Shown: piece by piece, positions 1 through 9,014 of the stretch
Layout: every line of letters starts with the position of its first letter
Position numbering within the stretch: the first letter of the stretch is position 1
Assembly (NCBI RefSeq): GCF_000227745.2
Contig: NC_018012.1
Coordinates: 1,769,478-1,833,477, forward strand
DNA length: 64,000 bases
Source: Thiocystis violascens DSM 198
GTDB taxonomy: Bacteria > Pseudomonadota > Gammaproteobacteria > Chromatiales > Chromatiaceae
Direction: 5' to 3'
Position numbers and translations under genes: made by a program
Notes under the pieces: model-generated
Seen by the model: only the letters and a program-made list of their open reading frames with translations
Database searches by the model: none
What the model was told of the DNA's origin: nothing

Positions 1-366
1 ATAGGGATCGCTCGGCCAGGCGTTGCGCTTGAGCGCCGTGAACAGGCGCTGGCGCTCGGCGACATTGTCGGTTCGTCGCCAAATCGCCCGCCGGGCCTTG
101 ACCTTGGCGGCCTCCAGGTGGGCGGCGATGTCGCCCTTGGCATCGCGCAGGGTCTCTTTCCAGGCGTTGGCCAAGACCGGGAAGGCGCGGCCTTCGGCCA
201 GCCAGGCGTCGCGGATCTGGCGGTCGCTCAGTGCAACACCACGCACCGAGCCATACCGCTGCCAGACCTCGGAACGCACCGCGCCCAAGCGCCGCGCCTG
301 CTCCGCGAGGGCGCGGTATTTGCCTGGATTCAGGCGGCGGGAATGGGCGATGCGGGTGATTTTCAT
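1..366 (-). CDS. tnpB: TnpB/IS605 OrfB-type protein, N-terminal part
   Basis: Reading the minus strand from the ATG at 366 gives an open frame to the window edge, beginning MKITRIAHSRRLNPGKYR and containing EVWQRYGS and NAWKETLRDA. This resembles the N-terminal helical region of IS200/IS605 OrfB (TnpB) proteins, RNA-guided nucleases that accompany these transposons. Only about 122 residues are inside the window, so the RuvC catalytic part and any omega-RNA are not visible. No tnpA partner is seen on the right side. The family call is from recognition of the N-terminal sequence, without a database search. Confidence 0.75.
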   Translation of the reverse strand, partial: MKITRIAHSRRLNPGKYRALAEQARRLGAVRSEVWQRYGSVRGVALSDRQIRDAWLAEGRAFPVLANAWKETLRDAKGDIAAHLEAAKVKARRAIWRRTDNVAERQRLFTALKRNAWPSDPY

Positions 367-490
367 GGGTCGGTCTTAGTTTCTGGCGCGGTCGTGATTG
401 CGCGAAACGATCAGTTTTGTTTCGGTCTGGACAGGTAATTAGAAAAAGTTCGATCCTCCGAAGGGCAAGTGCCAATAATTGGATATGCCA

Positions 491-2197
491 TCATCGCGAC
501 CGTTTCCAAGCGGCGATCCAGCGCCAGACACCCCCTTCCCGCTGGCTCTGGCCGGTGGCAACGTAACGCAGCGCATGGATGTTCCGCAACAGCCAGTCCA
601 TGCGCCAACGCGCCTCCTCGCGACCGCAGAAGAGCAGTCGATCACCCTCTCCCAGCCGTTCCTCCGGCCCCGGCAGCAGGATAAACTCCTCGTTGCGGAC
701 CAGCAGCAGGGGCAGCGCCGGTAGTCGGTTCGCGCGCTCGCGGGGGTCGCGCAGCAGGGTTTCCAGGGTGACGCTCAAGCCGCGATCCTCGGCCTCGCAG
801 AGTGCCGGCGTCTGTTTCGCGTCGATGCCGAATTCCCAGACATAAGGCATTCGCTCATCGACCAGCGCAACGATTCGGCTCACCAGCTCGCAGGCCCAAG
901 TCTCCTCCTGAAACCGCGCCAGGTTGGAGAAATCCGCCAGCAGCGGATTGACCAGTCGGACCCGGATCCGGTTCGCGATGATGGCGCTGGGGTGCATGAT
1001 CGCATGCGCGCCCACCCGATCGAACAATTCCTGATTATCCAGATGATTTTCGCGGGCGATCACGAAGAGGTCGGGTTTCAGGGTCAGGGCGGTCATGACG
1101 ATGGAGAGATTGTCGGCGTCGTGGTCGGTCCCGGCCACCAGCCCCACCGCCCGCCCGATGTCCGCCTGTTCCAGGGTCACCGCCTCGGTGCCGCGTCCAT
1201 GAACGACGCCCTCCGCCGGGATGCCGGTCTTGTGCGGCGCGGCCTCGATGACCGTGATCGTCAGCCCCTGCTCCTTGAGATACTTGTACATGGCCTTGCC
1301 GAAACGGCCGTATCCGCAGATGATCCAATGCCCCTGGGCCGGTGGATAAAAGGGCTCGGTCAGCGCCTCGTCCCCGGCCCCGGACAGCCAGTTGAAGAGG
1401 AGCGTCAGGCAGGGCGCCTGGATGGCCACGGCAATGTAAAGCGCGAAGATGTCGAAGGGGTCATAGATGTGATCGGTACCGAAGGAGGCCATGTTGGCCT
1501 CGATCTCGTGCGAATCGGCGCGACAGATGACCTTCACCTTGGGCCGCAGCAGTTTCGCCGCGATGGCGATCTTGAGATTCGCCTCGTTGACATTGGTGAG
1601 CGCCACCACGCCCTGACACATCGGGTGCTTCAGCCCAGCGGCCTCCAGCGTGCTCGGACTGCGCGCGTCCGCGCACAGCGCGGGCACGTATTCGCGATGA
1701 TTGTCGAGCTGGAGCAGGTTGATCCGGTCGGGATCGATGTCGACGACCACCGCATGACGATGTCGGTCGGTGAAGGCGCGCACCAGCGCGCCGCCGGTCT
1801 GGCCATAGCCGCAGACCAGGTAAAAGGGGGCGTGCATGCGCCGCACGCGATTGCGAAAGCGCCGTTCCAGGATTGCGCGCTGAAAGGCGTTGTCCTGCAA
1901 CAGCGCGATCAGCTTGCCGATGGCGTAGATCCAGACCGCGACGGTGGAAAACACCGAGAGCGAGACCCACAGACGCTGGGCGTCGGTGAAGGCATTCGGC
2001 AGTTCGCCGAAGCCGATCGTCGTCGACATGTAGCTGACGAAATAGAAGGCATGGAACAGACTCATCGTCGCCGGACGACCGGCCTCGTCCTGGGCCGGAA
2101 TCAGCGCCAGCACCGCCATCGCCAGCGCATAGACGACGATCAGGGTCAGCAGCGGCGCGCGCATGCGCCGCAGGATGAGAAAGATGATCGTATCCAT
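491..2197 (-). CDS. Potassium channel protein with two TrkA-N (RCK) domains
   Basis: A 568-residue inner-membrane ion channel. Two hydrophobic helices near residues 5-35 and 75-100 flank a pore loop with selectivity filter TTIGFGE (about 59-65). Two Rossmann-type nucleotide-binding domains follow, with glycine motifs CGYGQTGG (about 129) and CGYGRFGK (about 295), typical of RCK domains that gate K+ flux. The C-terminus resembles a TrkA-C ligand domain (LLLVRNEEFILLPGPEE). The preceding small membrane gene ends only 12 bases upstream, so the two are probably co-transcribed. Which ion or ligand gates it cannot be read from the sequence. Confidence 0.85.
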   Translation of the reverse strand: MDTIIFLILRRMRAPLLTLIVVYALAMAVLALIPAQDEAGRPATMSLFHAFYFVSYMSTTIGFGELPNAFTDAQRLWVSLSVFSTVAVWIYAIGKLIALLQDNAFQRAILERRFRNRVRRMHAPFYLVCGYGQTGGALVRAFTDRHRHAVVVDIDPDRINLLQLDNHREYVPALCADARSPSTLEAAGLKHPMCQGVVALTNVNEANLKIAIAAKLLRPKVKVICRADSHEIEANMASFGTDHIYDPFDIFALYIAVAIQAPCLTLLFNWLSGAGDEALTEPFYPPAQGHWIICGYGRFGKAMYKYLKEQGLTITVIEAAPHKTGIPAEGVVHGRGTEAVTLEQADIGRAVGLVAGTDHDADNLSIVMTALTLKPDLFVIARENHLDNQELFDRVGAHAIMHPSAIIANRIRVRLVNPLLADFSNLARFQEETWACELVSRIVALVDERMPYVWEFGIDAKQTPALCEAEDRGLSVTLETLLRDPRERANRLPALPLLLVRNEEFILLPGPEERLGEGDRLLFCGREEARWRMDWLLRNIHALRYVATGQSQREGGVWRWIAAWKRSR

Positions 2198-2209
2198 GCC
2201 GGACGCGGT

Positions 2210-2593
2210 TCAGCGGCGCAGCATCAGGGTCTCGATCATCAGCAGGATGACCGAGACGACGTTGGCGATCATGGCTCCGCCGGCGAGCGAGACGATGCTG
2301 GCCATGACCGAGGGGGTCATGCCGGCTTCGGTGACATGCACCGCGATGGTCCAGACCAGGGACGCGGCCAGCAGTTGCAGCATCGCGACCAGACTGGTGG
2401 CGATCAACACCGCGCCGATCTGGGTGCGGTCGCCAAACTTGAGAATGGTCGCGATCAGGTTGACCACCACCACGGCGAACAGCTCCCAGGCGTGATGATG
2501 GTCTGGATTGTCGATCTCGCCGACGAAAAACCCGAAATTCAGGGTCAGGGCGAGCACGATGAAAAAGCCGAAGACGACCTTCTCTGGATTCAT
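2210..2593 (-). CDS. Small four-helix membrane protein, DUF6394-like
   Basis: About 127 residues when started at MNPEKVVFGFF. An upstream in-frame ATG at 2656 would add a polar stretch that looks non-coding, so I prefer 2593. The protein is almost entirely hydrophobic with about four membrane helices and contains the conserved-looking stretch LIATILKFGDRTQIGAVL. I associate it with the DUF6394 family, which is often found beside TrkA-type channels. It lies directly upstream of the channel gene on the same strand, suggesting an accessory role there; its biochemical function is unknown. Confidence 0.72.
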   Translation of the reverse strand: MNPEKVVFGFFIVLALTLNFGFFVGEIDNPDHHHAWELFAVVVVNLIATILKFGDRTQIGAVLIATSLVAMLQLLAASLVWTIAVHVTEAGMTPSVMASIVSLAGGAMIANVVSVILLMIETLMLRR

Positions 2594-2753
2594 GGGGCGG
2601 ACTCCCTGGGCGATGGGGCAAGGATGATCCGCGCTATTGTCGCGGGTTGCGGGCAAAAGGCAATCGATTGGCTACAGATCATCCGCCCGGTTCGGGTTAT
2701 GCTCCCCACTTTCGTCAATGGCGCCCGACCGCCCATCGTCCCCGTACCCAGCC

Positions 2754-3083
2754 ATGCCGCAGCCCGCCGACCTGATCCGTCTCACCGAACTCCCTCATGA
2801 CACCCCCGCGCGTCTGGCCGAGATCCGCGGCGGGCGTCACCTGACCCGTCGCCTGATGGCGCTGGGACTGCGTCAGGGCAGTCTTCTGCAAGTGTTGCAG
2901 CAGCGCGGCCAGGGGCTGGTGCTGGCGAGCGGCGAGGCGCGGATCGCCGTGGGCACCGGAATCGCCGACAAGCTCTGGGTGGCGCTCGGTGCCGCGCCGA
3001 CGGAGGACGATCCGGCCCGGTTATCCGCTCTTCGCGATGGCGCGGCGGATCCGAACCCTGTCGACACGCAACCGGGGCAGTAA
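2754..3083 (+). CDS. feoA: FeoA-domain ferrous iron transport protein
   Basis: A 109-residue protein with an SH3-like FeoA domain: LRQGSLLQVLQQRGQGLVLASGEARIAVGTGIADKLWV matches the typical small beta barrel that binds the FeoB machinery in the cytoplasm (shown here in two parts, roughly residues 40-75). The start MPQPADLIRL at 2754 removes a 39-residue upstream extension that overlaps the divergent promoter region. It ends 7 bases before feoB on the same strand, so the two form an operon for Fe(II) uptake. The tail after residue 85 is not conserved-looking. Confidence 0.85.
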   Translation: MPQPADLIRLTELPHDTPARLAEIRGGRHLTRRLMALGLRQGSLLQVLQQRGQGLVLASGEARIAVGTGIADKLWVALGAAPTEDDPARLSALRDGAADPNPVDTQPGQ

Positions 3084-3090
3084 CCGAACG

Positions 3091-5424
3091 ATGACCATGG
3101 ACTCCAAGCGCCCCGATTCATCAGTGGCTCCGCGCCCGCTCACCGTGGCGCTGGGCGGCAATCCCAACTGCGGCAAGTCGGCGCTCTTCAATGCGCTCAC
3201 CGGCATCCGCCAGACCACGGGCAACTGGCCGGGCGTGACGGTGGAACGCAAGGAAGGCGCGCTGGAACTGGACGGTCGACGGGTACGGGTGATCGACCTG
3301 CCGGGGATTTATTCCCTGGATGCCAACTCGCTCGACGAGGTGGTCACGCGCGATTATCTGCTCAGTCGCGAGGCCGATCTGATCGTCAATGTCGTGGACG
3401 CGGGCAACCTGGAACGCAATCTCTATCTGAGCGTGCAGTTGCTGGAGATGGGCGTGCCGATCGTGGTGGCCCTCAACATGATGGACGTGGCCCGCAAGCG
3501 CGGCATGCGGATCGATGCCGGCCAGTTGTCCGACGCGCTCGGGTGTCCAGTGGTACCGGTGGTCGCGGTCACCAAGGAGGGTCTGACCGAGTTGCAGGCG
3601 CGTCTGCTGGCGGTGGCCGAGGGCCGTGAGCCGGCGGGTCTGGCGCTGGCGCACGGCGACTGTGTCGAGGAGGCGGTCGCCGATCTTCTGCCCTTGCTGA
3701 CCGAGGTGCCCGAGCGGGCGAATGCGCGCTGGCTGGCCCTGAAGCTGCTGGAGTCCGATCCGGTCGCCGAACAATCGGTCGGAGCCGAGGCGCTGGCGCG
3801 CGCGGCCGAGTGTCGCCATCAGATCGCCGAGCGCACCGGCGAGGACGCGGATCTGCATATCGCCGATACCCGATTCGGTCACGCCCACATGCTGTGCCAG
3901 CGGGTGTCGCGTCAGAGCAATCGGGTCGGGCGCACGCTCTCCGACCGCATCGATCAAGTGGTGTTGAGCCGGAGCTTCGGCATCCCGCTTTTTTTGCTGA
4001 TGATCTATCTCATGTTCATGTTCACCATGAACATCGGCGGGGCCTTCATCGATTTTTTCGATCTCGCCGGCCAGGCGTTGTTCGTGGATGGCTTCGGCGT
4101 CCTGCTCGGGAATCTGGACGCGCCGGACTGGCTGATCCTCGTGCTGGCCGACGGCATCGGCGGCGGTCTTCAGGTCGTGGGCACCTTCGTCCCGATCATC
4201 GCGAGTCTCTATATCGTCCTCTCGATTCTGGAGGACAGCGGCTACATGGCGCGCGCAGCCTTTGTGATGGACCGCTTCATGCGCTCCATCGGGCTGCCGG
4301 GCAAGGCGTTCGTGCCGTTGATCGTGGGCTTCGGCTGCAACGTCCCGGCGGTGATGGCGACCCGCACGCTGGAGAACGAGCGCGAGCGCAAACTGACCAT
4401 CCTGATGAATCCCTTCATGTCCTGCGGCGCGCGCCTGCCGGTCTATGCGCTCTTCGCCGCCGCCTTCTTCCCGCACTCGGGTCAGAATCTGGTGTTCGCG
4501 CTCTATCTGACTGGCATCGCCGTGGCCCTGCTCTCCGGCCTGGCTATGAAGCATACCCTTTTGAAGGGCGAGAGCGCCGGCCTGCTGATGGAGCTGCCGC
4601 CCTATCATCTGCCCACGGTCAAGGGCGTGCTGCTGCGCACCTGGGACCGGGTGAAGCTCTTTCTGCGCGAGGCCGGCAAGGTGATCGTGCTGATGGTGCT
4701 GGTGCTCAACGTGCTCGACACCGTCGGCAGCGACCTGAGCCTGGGCAACCAGGACAGCGACCGCTCCATCCTGGCCGCCGCGAGCCGTGCCGCCACCCCG
4801 CTGTTCGCGCCCATGGGCATCCGCGAGGACAACTGGCCGGCGGTGCTGGGCGTCTTCTCCGGCGTGTTGGCCAAGGAGGTCATCGTCGGCACGCTGGATT
4901 CGCTCTATAGCCGGCTGGCGGCAGAGGACGCGCCGCCCCTGGAGCCGGAACCCTTCGATCTCTGGCGCGATCTGGGGCGGGCGGGCGCCTCGGTGGGCGA
5001 GAATCTGGGCGCGCTCGGCGCGCGTCTGCTCGATCCGCTGGGGCTCGATGTTGGCGATGTGAGCGACACCGAGACCGCCGCCGCCCAACAGGGCGTGCAG
5101 CGCGGCACCTTCGGCGCCATGGCCGCGCGCTTCGACGGTCAGGCGGGCGCCTTCGCCTATCTGCTGTTCGTGCTGCTGTATTTTCCCTGTGTCGCGACCA
5201 TCGGGGCTATTGTGCGCGAGTCGGGCACGGCCTGGGCGGTTTTCGTCGGTTTCTGGACCACGGGGATCGCCTTTCTGACCGCGACCCTGTTCTATCAGGC
5301 GGCGATCTTCGAGCGGGCGCCGCTGACGGCAAGCCTCTGGATCGGCGGCGGGCTGGCGCTGTTCGCGGGCGTGCTGATCGCGCTACGTCTTTGGGCGCGG
5401 GAGGCGCCTGCGCCGGCTCGGTGA
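3091..5424 (+). CDS. feoB: Ferrous iron transporter FeoB
   Basis: A 777-residue inner-membrane Fe(II) permease with an N-terminal G-protein domain: G1 GGNPNCGKS (about 22-30), G3 DLPGIYSL, G4 NMMD. A GDI helical linker follows, then two Gate repeats with about eight or more membrane helices; the GFGCNVPAVMATRTLE motif of the first Gate repeat is visible. A longer cytosolic insert precedes the last helices (about residues 605-690), a known variation. Start MTMDSKRP at 3091 is chosen because the open frame upstream overlaps feoA. Codon use matches the chromosomal backbone. Confidence 0.97.
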   Translation: MTMDSKRPDSSVAPRPLTVALGGNPNCGKSALFNALTGIRQTTGNWPGVTVERKEGALELDGRRVRVIDLPGIYSLDANSLDEVVTRDYLLSREADLIVNVVDAGNLERNLYLSVQLLEMGVPIVVALNMMDVARKRGMRIDAGQLSDALGCPVVPVVAVTKEGLTELQARLLAVAEGREPAGLALAHGDCVEEAVADLLPLLTEVPERANARWLALKLLESDPVAEQSVGAEALARAAECRHQIAERTGEDADLHIADTRFGHAHMLCQRVSRQSNRVGRTLSDRIDQVVLSRSFGIPLFLLMIYLMFMFTMNIGGAFIDFFDLAGQALFVDGFGVLLGNLDAPDWLILVLADGIGGGLQVVGTFVPIIASLYIVLSILEDSGYMARAAFVMDRFMRSIGLPGKAFVPLIVGFGCNVPAVMATRTLENERERKLTILMNPFMSCGARLPVYALFAAAFFPHSGQNLVFALYLTGIAVALLSGLAMKHTLLKGESAGLLMELPPYHLPTVKGVLLRTWDRVKLFLREAGKVIVLMVLVLNVLDTVGSDLSLGNQDSDRSILAAASRAATPLFAPMGIREDNWPAVLGVFSGVLAKEVIVGTLDSLYSRLAAEDAPPLEPEPFDLWRDLGRAGASVGENLGALGARLLDPLGLDVGDVSDTETAAAQQGVQRGTFGAMAARFDGQAGAFAYLLFVLLYFPCVATIGAIVRESGTAWAVFVGFWTTGIAFLTATLFYQAAIFERAPLTASLWIGGGLALFAGVLIALRLWAREAPAPAR

Positions 5425-5478
5425 AACGGCATTCACTTACGACACTGCGGAGCGGTGTCACGAGTTCCAATCCGCTCA

Positions 5479-5908
5479 TTACCGCCAGGCTCTTGCCCCG
5501 CCTGCCGCGTATACAATTTCGTCCGGCTCGATGCCGAGCGAGATGACCGAAGCGCCTTCCGAGATCGCATCATCCTCGAAACCGGCCAGGGCGGCGCGCC
5601 GATAGAGATCCAGATCGGGCGCCTCGCTGCGTTGGGAGAGGTCCGTTGCCAGGCAGATCCCTTCGAGGAGATGGCAGCAGGCCGTCAACATGTCCAACGA
5701 TGGCATGGCGTCGAACGCCTTCCAGATACCAGTAACCGCTTCGTATCCCCAGGTCGCCGATGGCGAGGGTCGCATCGTCCCGACCGGGTTTGTCTTCCAG
5801 CAGCGGGCGGATCTCCTCATAGGCGGGGTTGCTGAAATCGCGGATCCGGCCCGGTTCGGGGCCGCCTGAATCGACGATCAGATACTCGAATTCGATGCCG
5901 CAACGCAT
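5479..5908 (-). pseudogene. Glutamate-cysteine ligase-like gene, middle deleted
   Basis: The start at 5908 (RBS GGAG) opens with MRCGIEFEYLIVD and runs to GDLGIRSGYWYLEG, resembling the N-terminal region of a glutamate-cysteine ligase-like family. Immediately after, in another frame, comes AFDAMPSLDMLTACCHLLEG to the stop at 5479, which I read as the end of the same gene. About 65 N-terminal and 75 C-terminal residues therefore survive with the catalytic middle gone and a frame change at the junction. The family call is by recognition and moderate. It follows the nitroreductase remnant by about ten bases on the same strand, suggesting a former operon. Confidence 0.55.
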
Positions 5909-5916
5909 GGTAACTC

Positions 5917-6145
5917 CTACAGCCAGATCAGGTGGCCAAGCGGCTGTTCCGGGCCGGGTCGCGGGGCGTCGGCGAGGGTCGGCGTGCCCAGATAAAGGAA
6001 GCCCACGAGCTGTTCCTGCTCCGCGAGACCCAGTTCGCGATGGAGCGCCAGACTCCACCGTAGCCGAGTGCCCGCGCGGCGAGTTGCATGGTGAGCACGG
6101 TGCTGGCGGCGCAGAGCTGTTGGTCGAAGACCGGAACCGTCTTAT
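5917..6145 (-). pseudogene. Nitroreductase family C-terminal remnant
   Basis: On the minus strand VFDQQLCAASTVLTMQLAARALGYGGVW is followed, after a frame change near 6060, by LGLAEQEQLVGFLYLGTP and the stop TAG at 5917-5919. This order (alanine-rich helix, ALGYG, then GLxxxExxVGFLYLGTP) is characteristic of FMN-dependent nitroreductases. The N-terminal half, including most flavin contacts, is absent; upstream sequence is repeat-like DNA instead. The gene cannot encode a working enzyme. It lies between the ABC binding-protein remnant and the ligase-like remnant, all on the same strand. Confidence 0.6.
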
Positions 6146-6149
6146 GGGA

Positions 6150-6309
6150 ACGCGGACAGAGAAAAGGGGACGGATTTATTTTCCAGTCCAGAGATGAAAA
6201 TCGCCGGACAATTGAGAGAAAATGAGCCGGGTTCCATTTAAGCGTCGAGGCTCGGGCCGCTGGAGCGGCCCGGACTACATTCCCACGCGGAGCCTGGGAA
6301 CGAGAGAAC
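6150..6309. repeat. Repeat-like spacer with hairpins
   Basis: No gene is supported here. The stretch holds GGGCCGCTGGAGCGGCCC (about 6255-6272), a near-perfect hairpin, and TTCCCACGCGGAGCCTGGGAA (about 6280-6300), a short palindrome of a type often dispersed in proteobacterial genomes. It separates the nitroreductase and binding-protein remnants and probably marks the site of past rearrangement. Confidence 0.5.
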
Positions 6310-6901
6310 ATGCACGTCTCGCGACAGACCCGCACGGGCCGCCAGATTGATGCCGCCGGCGGCGCCGATCCAGGCATCGATCATGGAGTCGCGGCCCTCG
6401 GTCTGGAGCGGGAGATCGAGACATAGTAGACCCCTGGCCGGGCGCTCTCGGGCAGGTCGGCCAGCCGTTCGGCGACCCGCCGCAGGTTGTCGTCGCAATC
6501 GCGGACGAAGGTTTCCGCCCGTGCGCTGACCGCCGAGCCGAGTGCCTGGCCGAGCAGACGCGCGGCGGTCTTCATCTCCTCGGGATTGGCGTAGCCCAGA
6601 TAGAGCACCGGGATGCCGACGGCTTCGGATTATCCCGGACCTCCGGCGCAACCGCCTGGAGACTGTCGCCGCCGCCGATGGCCAGGATCAGCGAGGCCAT
6701 GGAGATCCCCGGCGTGCCGATGCGCTGGACGGGCTCGGACAGATGCAGGATCTGTCCCGCCTGATCCACGAGGGTGCGACCAGGCGTGCCGGGCAGCGAC
6801 TCGGGCGTTTCTGACGTGCCGACGCGGAGTAAAAACAGAACCATCGTCAGCACGATCAGGATGGCACCGAATCCCCGGACGAACAGGCGGGGCGTCGTCA
6901 T
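6310..6901 (-). pseudogene. Iron/cobalamin-type ABC transporter periplasmic binding protein remnant
   Basis: Begins at 6901 with an N-terminal signal anchor (MTTPRLFVRGFGAILIVLTM) and the mature start TLVDQAGQILHLSEPVQRIGT of the PF01497-type binding-protein fold. After APEVRDNP the frame changes and about 40 expected residues are missing. It resumes at VGIPVLYLGYANPEEMKTAA, then a further frame change precedes EGRDSMIDAWIGAAGGINLA, a motif seen in siderophore and metal-chelate binding proteins. The start overlaps the receptor remnant stop (TGATG), showing a former uptake operon. It is inactive as it stands. Confidence 0.65.
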
Positions 6902-7229
6902 CAGAATGCCACGGTCGCCGAGAGCGACAGGATGCGGGCGCTGCCCAGATAGAGGATGCCGGAGCGCGTGGTCCAGTAATCCTCATCGGTCAGGTTGGCG
7001 ACGGTCAGCCGCCAGGTGGTCTCCTTGCCGTAGAGCCTGCGCTGATAGCGCAGTCCGGCGTCAAACTGAACCGCCCCGGAGAAGACATAGCGTTCCTGGG
7101 TCTGTTGGTGACCAGGACTTCCGGGAGGGTGGCTGCATCATCCTTCTTTATCGTCTCGGCGAAGCTGGCGGCCTGAACGCCCAGAAGGCCCAGGGCGAGA
7201 CAGGTCTGAAGGGGCGCGTGACGTTTCAT
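6901..7229 (-). pseudogene. TonB-dependent receptor with nearly all of its interior deleted
   Basis: The ATG at 7229 has a good RBS (AGGAG) and a signal peptide MKRHAPLQTCLALGLLGVQA followed by the mature start ETIKKDDAATLPEVLVT. Directly downstream, in a shifted frame, lies the typical receptor C-terminus: VFSGAVQFDAGLRYQRRLYG, WRLTVANLTDEDYW and final strand SARILSLSATVAF with terminal Phe. A normal receptor has about 650-750 residues; here only some 40 plus 70 remain. Both ends of the gene survive with the plug and most of the barrel missing. Confidence 0.78.
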
Positions 7230-7354
7230 ACGACTCCTGACGATAACGGCGATTGACCAGCGCCGTTCCGCAAGCCCTATGCCGGCGCAGATGCGGGGTG
7301 CACTTCCGGGAACGAATGCGCGAGGTCGTTCCAGACCGAACGGAGGGCGGGCGT

Positions 7355-8101
7355 TCAATGGTGCAACGGGTGTTCGCGGATGTTCGCCAGGATGGTGTGT
7401 TGTACCTCGCTGTCCGCCGAGGTGCTGGCTGGCATCGGCATCTGGACCAAGACCCGCTGCGGCGATTTTGCGATGAGCATGGGGCGCAGCGTCCGCAGTT
7501 CTCCATGCGCCTGACGGATAACCGTGAGGCCGGCGGAGATGGCGAGCCCGGCCATCGCCAGCGCCACGATCAGGTCCGGCCAGGCGCTGCCGGTGCCGAA
7601 GACGCCAGCGGCGGCGAACAGGACCGCGAGATTGCCGATAGCGTCGTTGCGGCTGCACAGCCATACGGATCGCTGGTTGGCGTCGCCCTCGCGATAGGCA
7701 TAGAGGATGAACGCCACGCTGGCGTTGGCCAGCAGCGCCAGAACGGCGATGAGACTCATGGTCAAGGGTTCGGGGGGCACACCGGCGAACGCGGACCAGG
7801 TGGTCCTGCCGATGACGAAGACGCCGAAGGCCGTCATCGACAGACCTTTCACCAGCGCCGCGCGCGAGCGCCACGCCAGCCCCATGGAAAGCACCGCCAG
7901 CGAGAGTCCGTAGTTGGCCGCGTCGCCAGCGAAATCGACGGCGTCGGCCAGCAGCGACACCGAACCCGCGTGCAGTCCGCCGAGAATTTCCACGCCGAAC
8001 ATGACCCCGTTGATAACCAGCGCGATCCAGAGTGCCTGGCGAAAGCGCGGGCTGACCGCCTGATGAGTCGAACAGGACGAACCGCAGCAACCGATACCCA
8101 T
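7355..8101 (-). CDS. Cation diffusion facilitator-type metal exporter
   Basis: A 248-residue inner-membrane protein with five to six helices. The motif LLADAVDFAGDAANY (about 50-64) contains the Asp residues that bind the metal in CDF exporters, and RNDAIGNLAV with a following hydrophobic helix supplies the second set. The N-terminus MGIGCCGSSCSTHQ is Cys-rich and may bind metal. A strong RBS (GGAGGAG) precedes the start. It is divergent from a MerR-type gene, and the intergenic region contains a MerR-type promoter, so export of Cd, Zn, Co or Pb under that regulator is likely. The C-terminal cytoplasmic domain is short. Confidence 0.88.
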   Translation of the reverse strand: MGIGCCGSSCSTHQAVSPRFRQALWIALVINGVMFGVEILGGLHAGSVSLLADAVDFAGDAANYGLSLAVLSMGLAWRSRAALVKGLSMTAFGVFVIGRTTWSAFAGVPPEPLTMSLIAVLALLANASVAFILYAYREGDANQRSVWLCSRNDAIGNLAVLFAAAGVFGTGSAWPDLIVALAMAGLAISAGLTVIRQAHGELRTLRPMLIAKSPQRVLVQMPMPASTSADSEVQHTILANIREHPLHH

Positions 8102-8137
8102 GATGATTCTCCTCCAGAAGGCTTTCTGGAAGTGAAC

Positions 8138-8161
8138 ACCCTGTAGCGACTACGGAGTCAA
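8138..8161 (-). promoter_or_regulatory. MerR-type promoter and operator of the metal exporter
   Basis: On the minus strand TTGACT (8161-8156) is followed by the dyad ACTCCGTAGTCGCTACAGGGT (8158-8138), which closely resembles operators of CadR/ZntR-type regulators. An over-long spacer of about 20 bases leads to a possible -10 TCACTT. MerR-family activators twist such spacers into an active promoter when metal is bound. The location, 37 bases before the exporter start, fits. Confidence 0.68.
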
Positions 8162-8165
8162 GCGT

Positions 8166-8360
8166 CTAAACCGCGTCCAGAGCGAGGGCCTGAGTTTCGA
8201 GTCAGTTCGACGTTTGGCACATCCACGGTCATTGGTTGGGACGCGGTTTGAAGTGTTATATTTTTTAATATCTTAAACCGCGCCAGCTCCCAGGGGCGTC
8301 GATGCGGCCAAGGTCGATCCAACCCAAAAACATCACATACCGCACCAGGCGCGGTTTAAG
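8166..8360 (+). repeat. Two-module palindromic repeat, copy A
   Basis: Two blocks of about 85-90 bases, each framed by TAAACCGCG and CGCGGTTTA inverted ends (8166-8251 and 8272-8360), separated by an AT-rich linker. The inner sequences match copy B near 34.5 kb module by module, and copies near 32.3 and 61.4 kb in reverse orientation. It separates the exporter promoter from the merR gene. See the findings for the family. Confidence 0.85.
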
Positions 8361-8396
8361 ATGCGCTCGATCAAGGCTGACGCAGCGGTGAGCGGA

Positions 8397-8849
8397 ATGC
8401 GGATCGGCGAATTGGCGGCGGCGGCAGGGGTGGATGTGGAGACCATCCGCTATTACGAGCGGCTCGGCCTGCTGCCCGCGCCGCCCCGACGGTCCAACGG
8501 CTATCGGACCTATGCCCGCGATCATCTGGAACGGCTCGCCTTCATCCGGCATTGCCGGGCGCTCGGCATGTCGCTGGCCGATGTGCAGCGGCTGCTGGAT
8601 CTGCTGGCCCATCCCGAGGCCGATTGCCACGACGCGAACTGTCTGATCGATGCCCAGCTTGAACGGGTGCGGGAGCGTCTTCAGGCCATGCAGATGCTGG
8701 AGCGGCAGTTGAGCGCCCTGCGCACGCGCTGCCGCTCGCAACACACCGCCGACACCTGCGGCATCCTGCATGAGCTGGTCGCGGCGGCCCAGGGCGAGGG
8801 CTGCATCTGTCATCCGGGCGGGTCAGCGCCAACCGGAGCCGGCGACTGA
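8397..8849 (+). CDS. MerR-family heavy-metal-responsive regulator
   Basis: About 150 residues from the start MRIGELAAAAGVDVETIRYY at 8397, the canonical MerR opening; an upstream in-frame ATG at 8361 falls at the edge of the repeat and is less likely. The winged HTH is followed by a long coiled-coil dimerisation helix. The C-terminal region has Cys residues in DCHDANCLID, CRSQHTADTCG and GEGCICHPGG, consistent with the metal site of CadR/PbrR-like sensors. It is divergent from the CDF exporter, whose promoter has a matching operator. Confidence 0.86.
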   Translation: MRIGELAAAAGVDVETIRYYERLGLLPAPPRRSNGYRTYARDHLERLAFIRHCRALGMSLADVQRLLDLLAHPEADCHDANCLIDAQLERVRERLQAMQMLERQLSALRTRCRSQHTADTCGILHELVAAAQGEGCICHPGGSAPTGAGD

Positions 8850-9014
8850 GCCCTCGTCTGAGCCGGCTCGGCGTTCCTGGCGGCGCTCAGTTCCTCCTGT
8901 TCGAGCCGTTGCAGCGAGCCATTCACCGCAACCAAACACTCTCCCGAGGGTGGCGATCAGCGCCGGTTACTCGCCGAAATTGGCTACCCGCAGCCCTGTT
9001 GAAATGAGCATGTG

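Noticed and set aside
992..2800. 602-codon plus-strand ORF rich in His, Gln, Asp and Arg
   Set aside because: It is antisense to the potassium-channel and membrane-protein genes and has the composition of a GC-skewed shadow frame with no domain.
3121..5088. 655-codon minus-strand ORF over feoB
   Set aside because: Exact antisense of feoB, low-complexity His/Gln/Arg composition, no motif.
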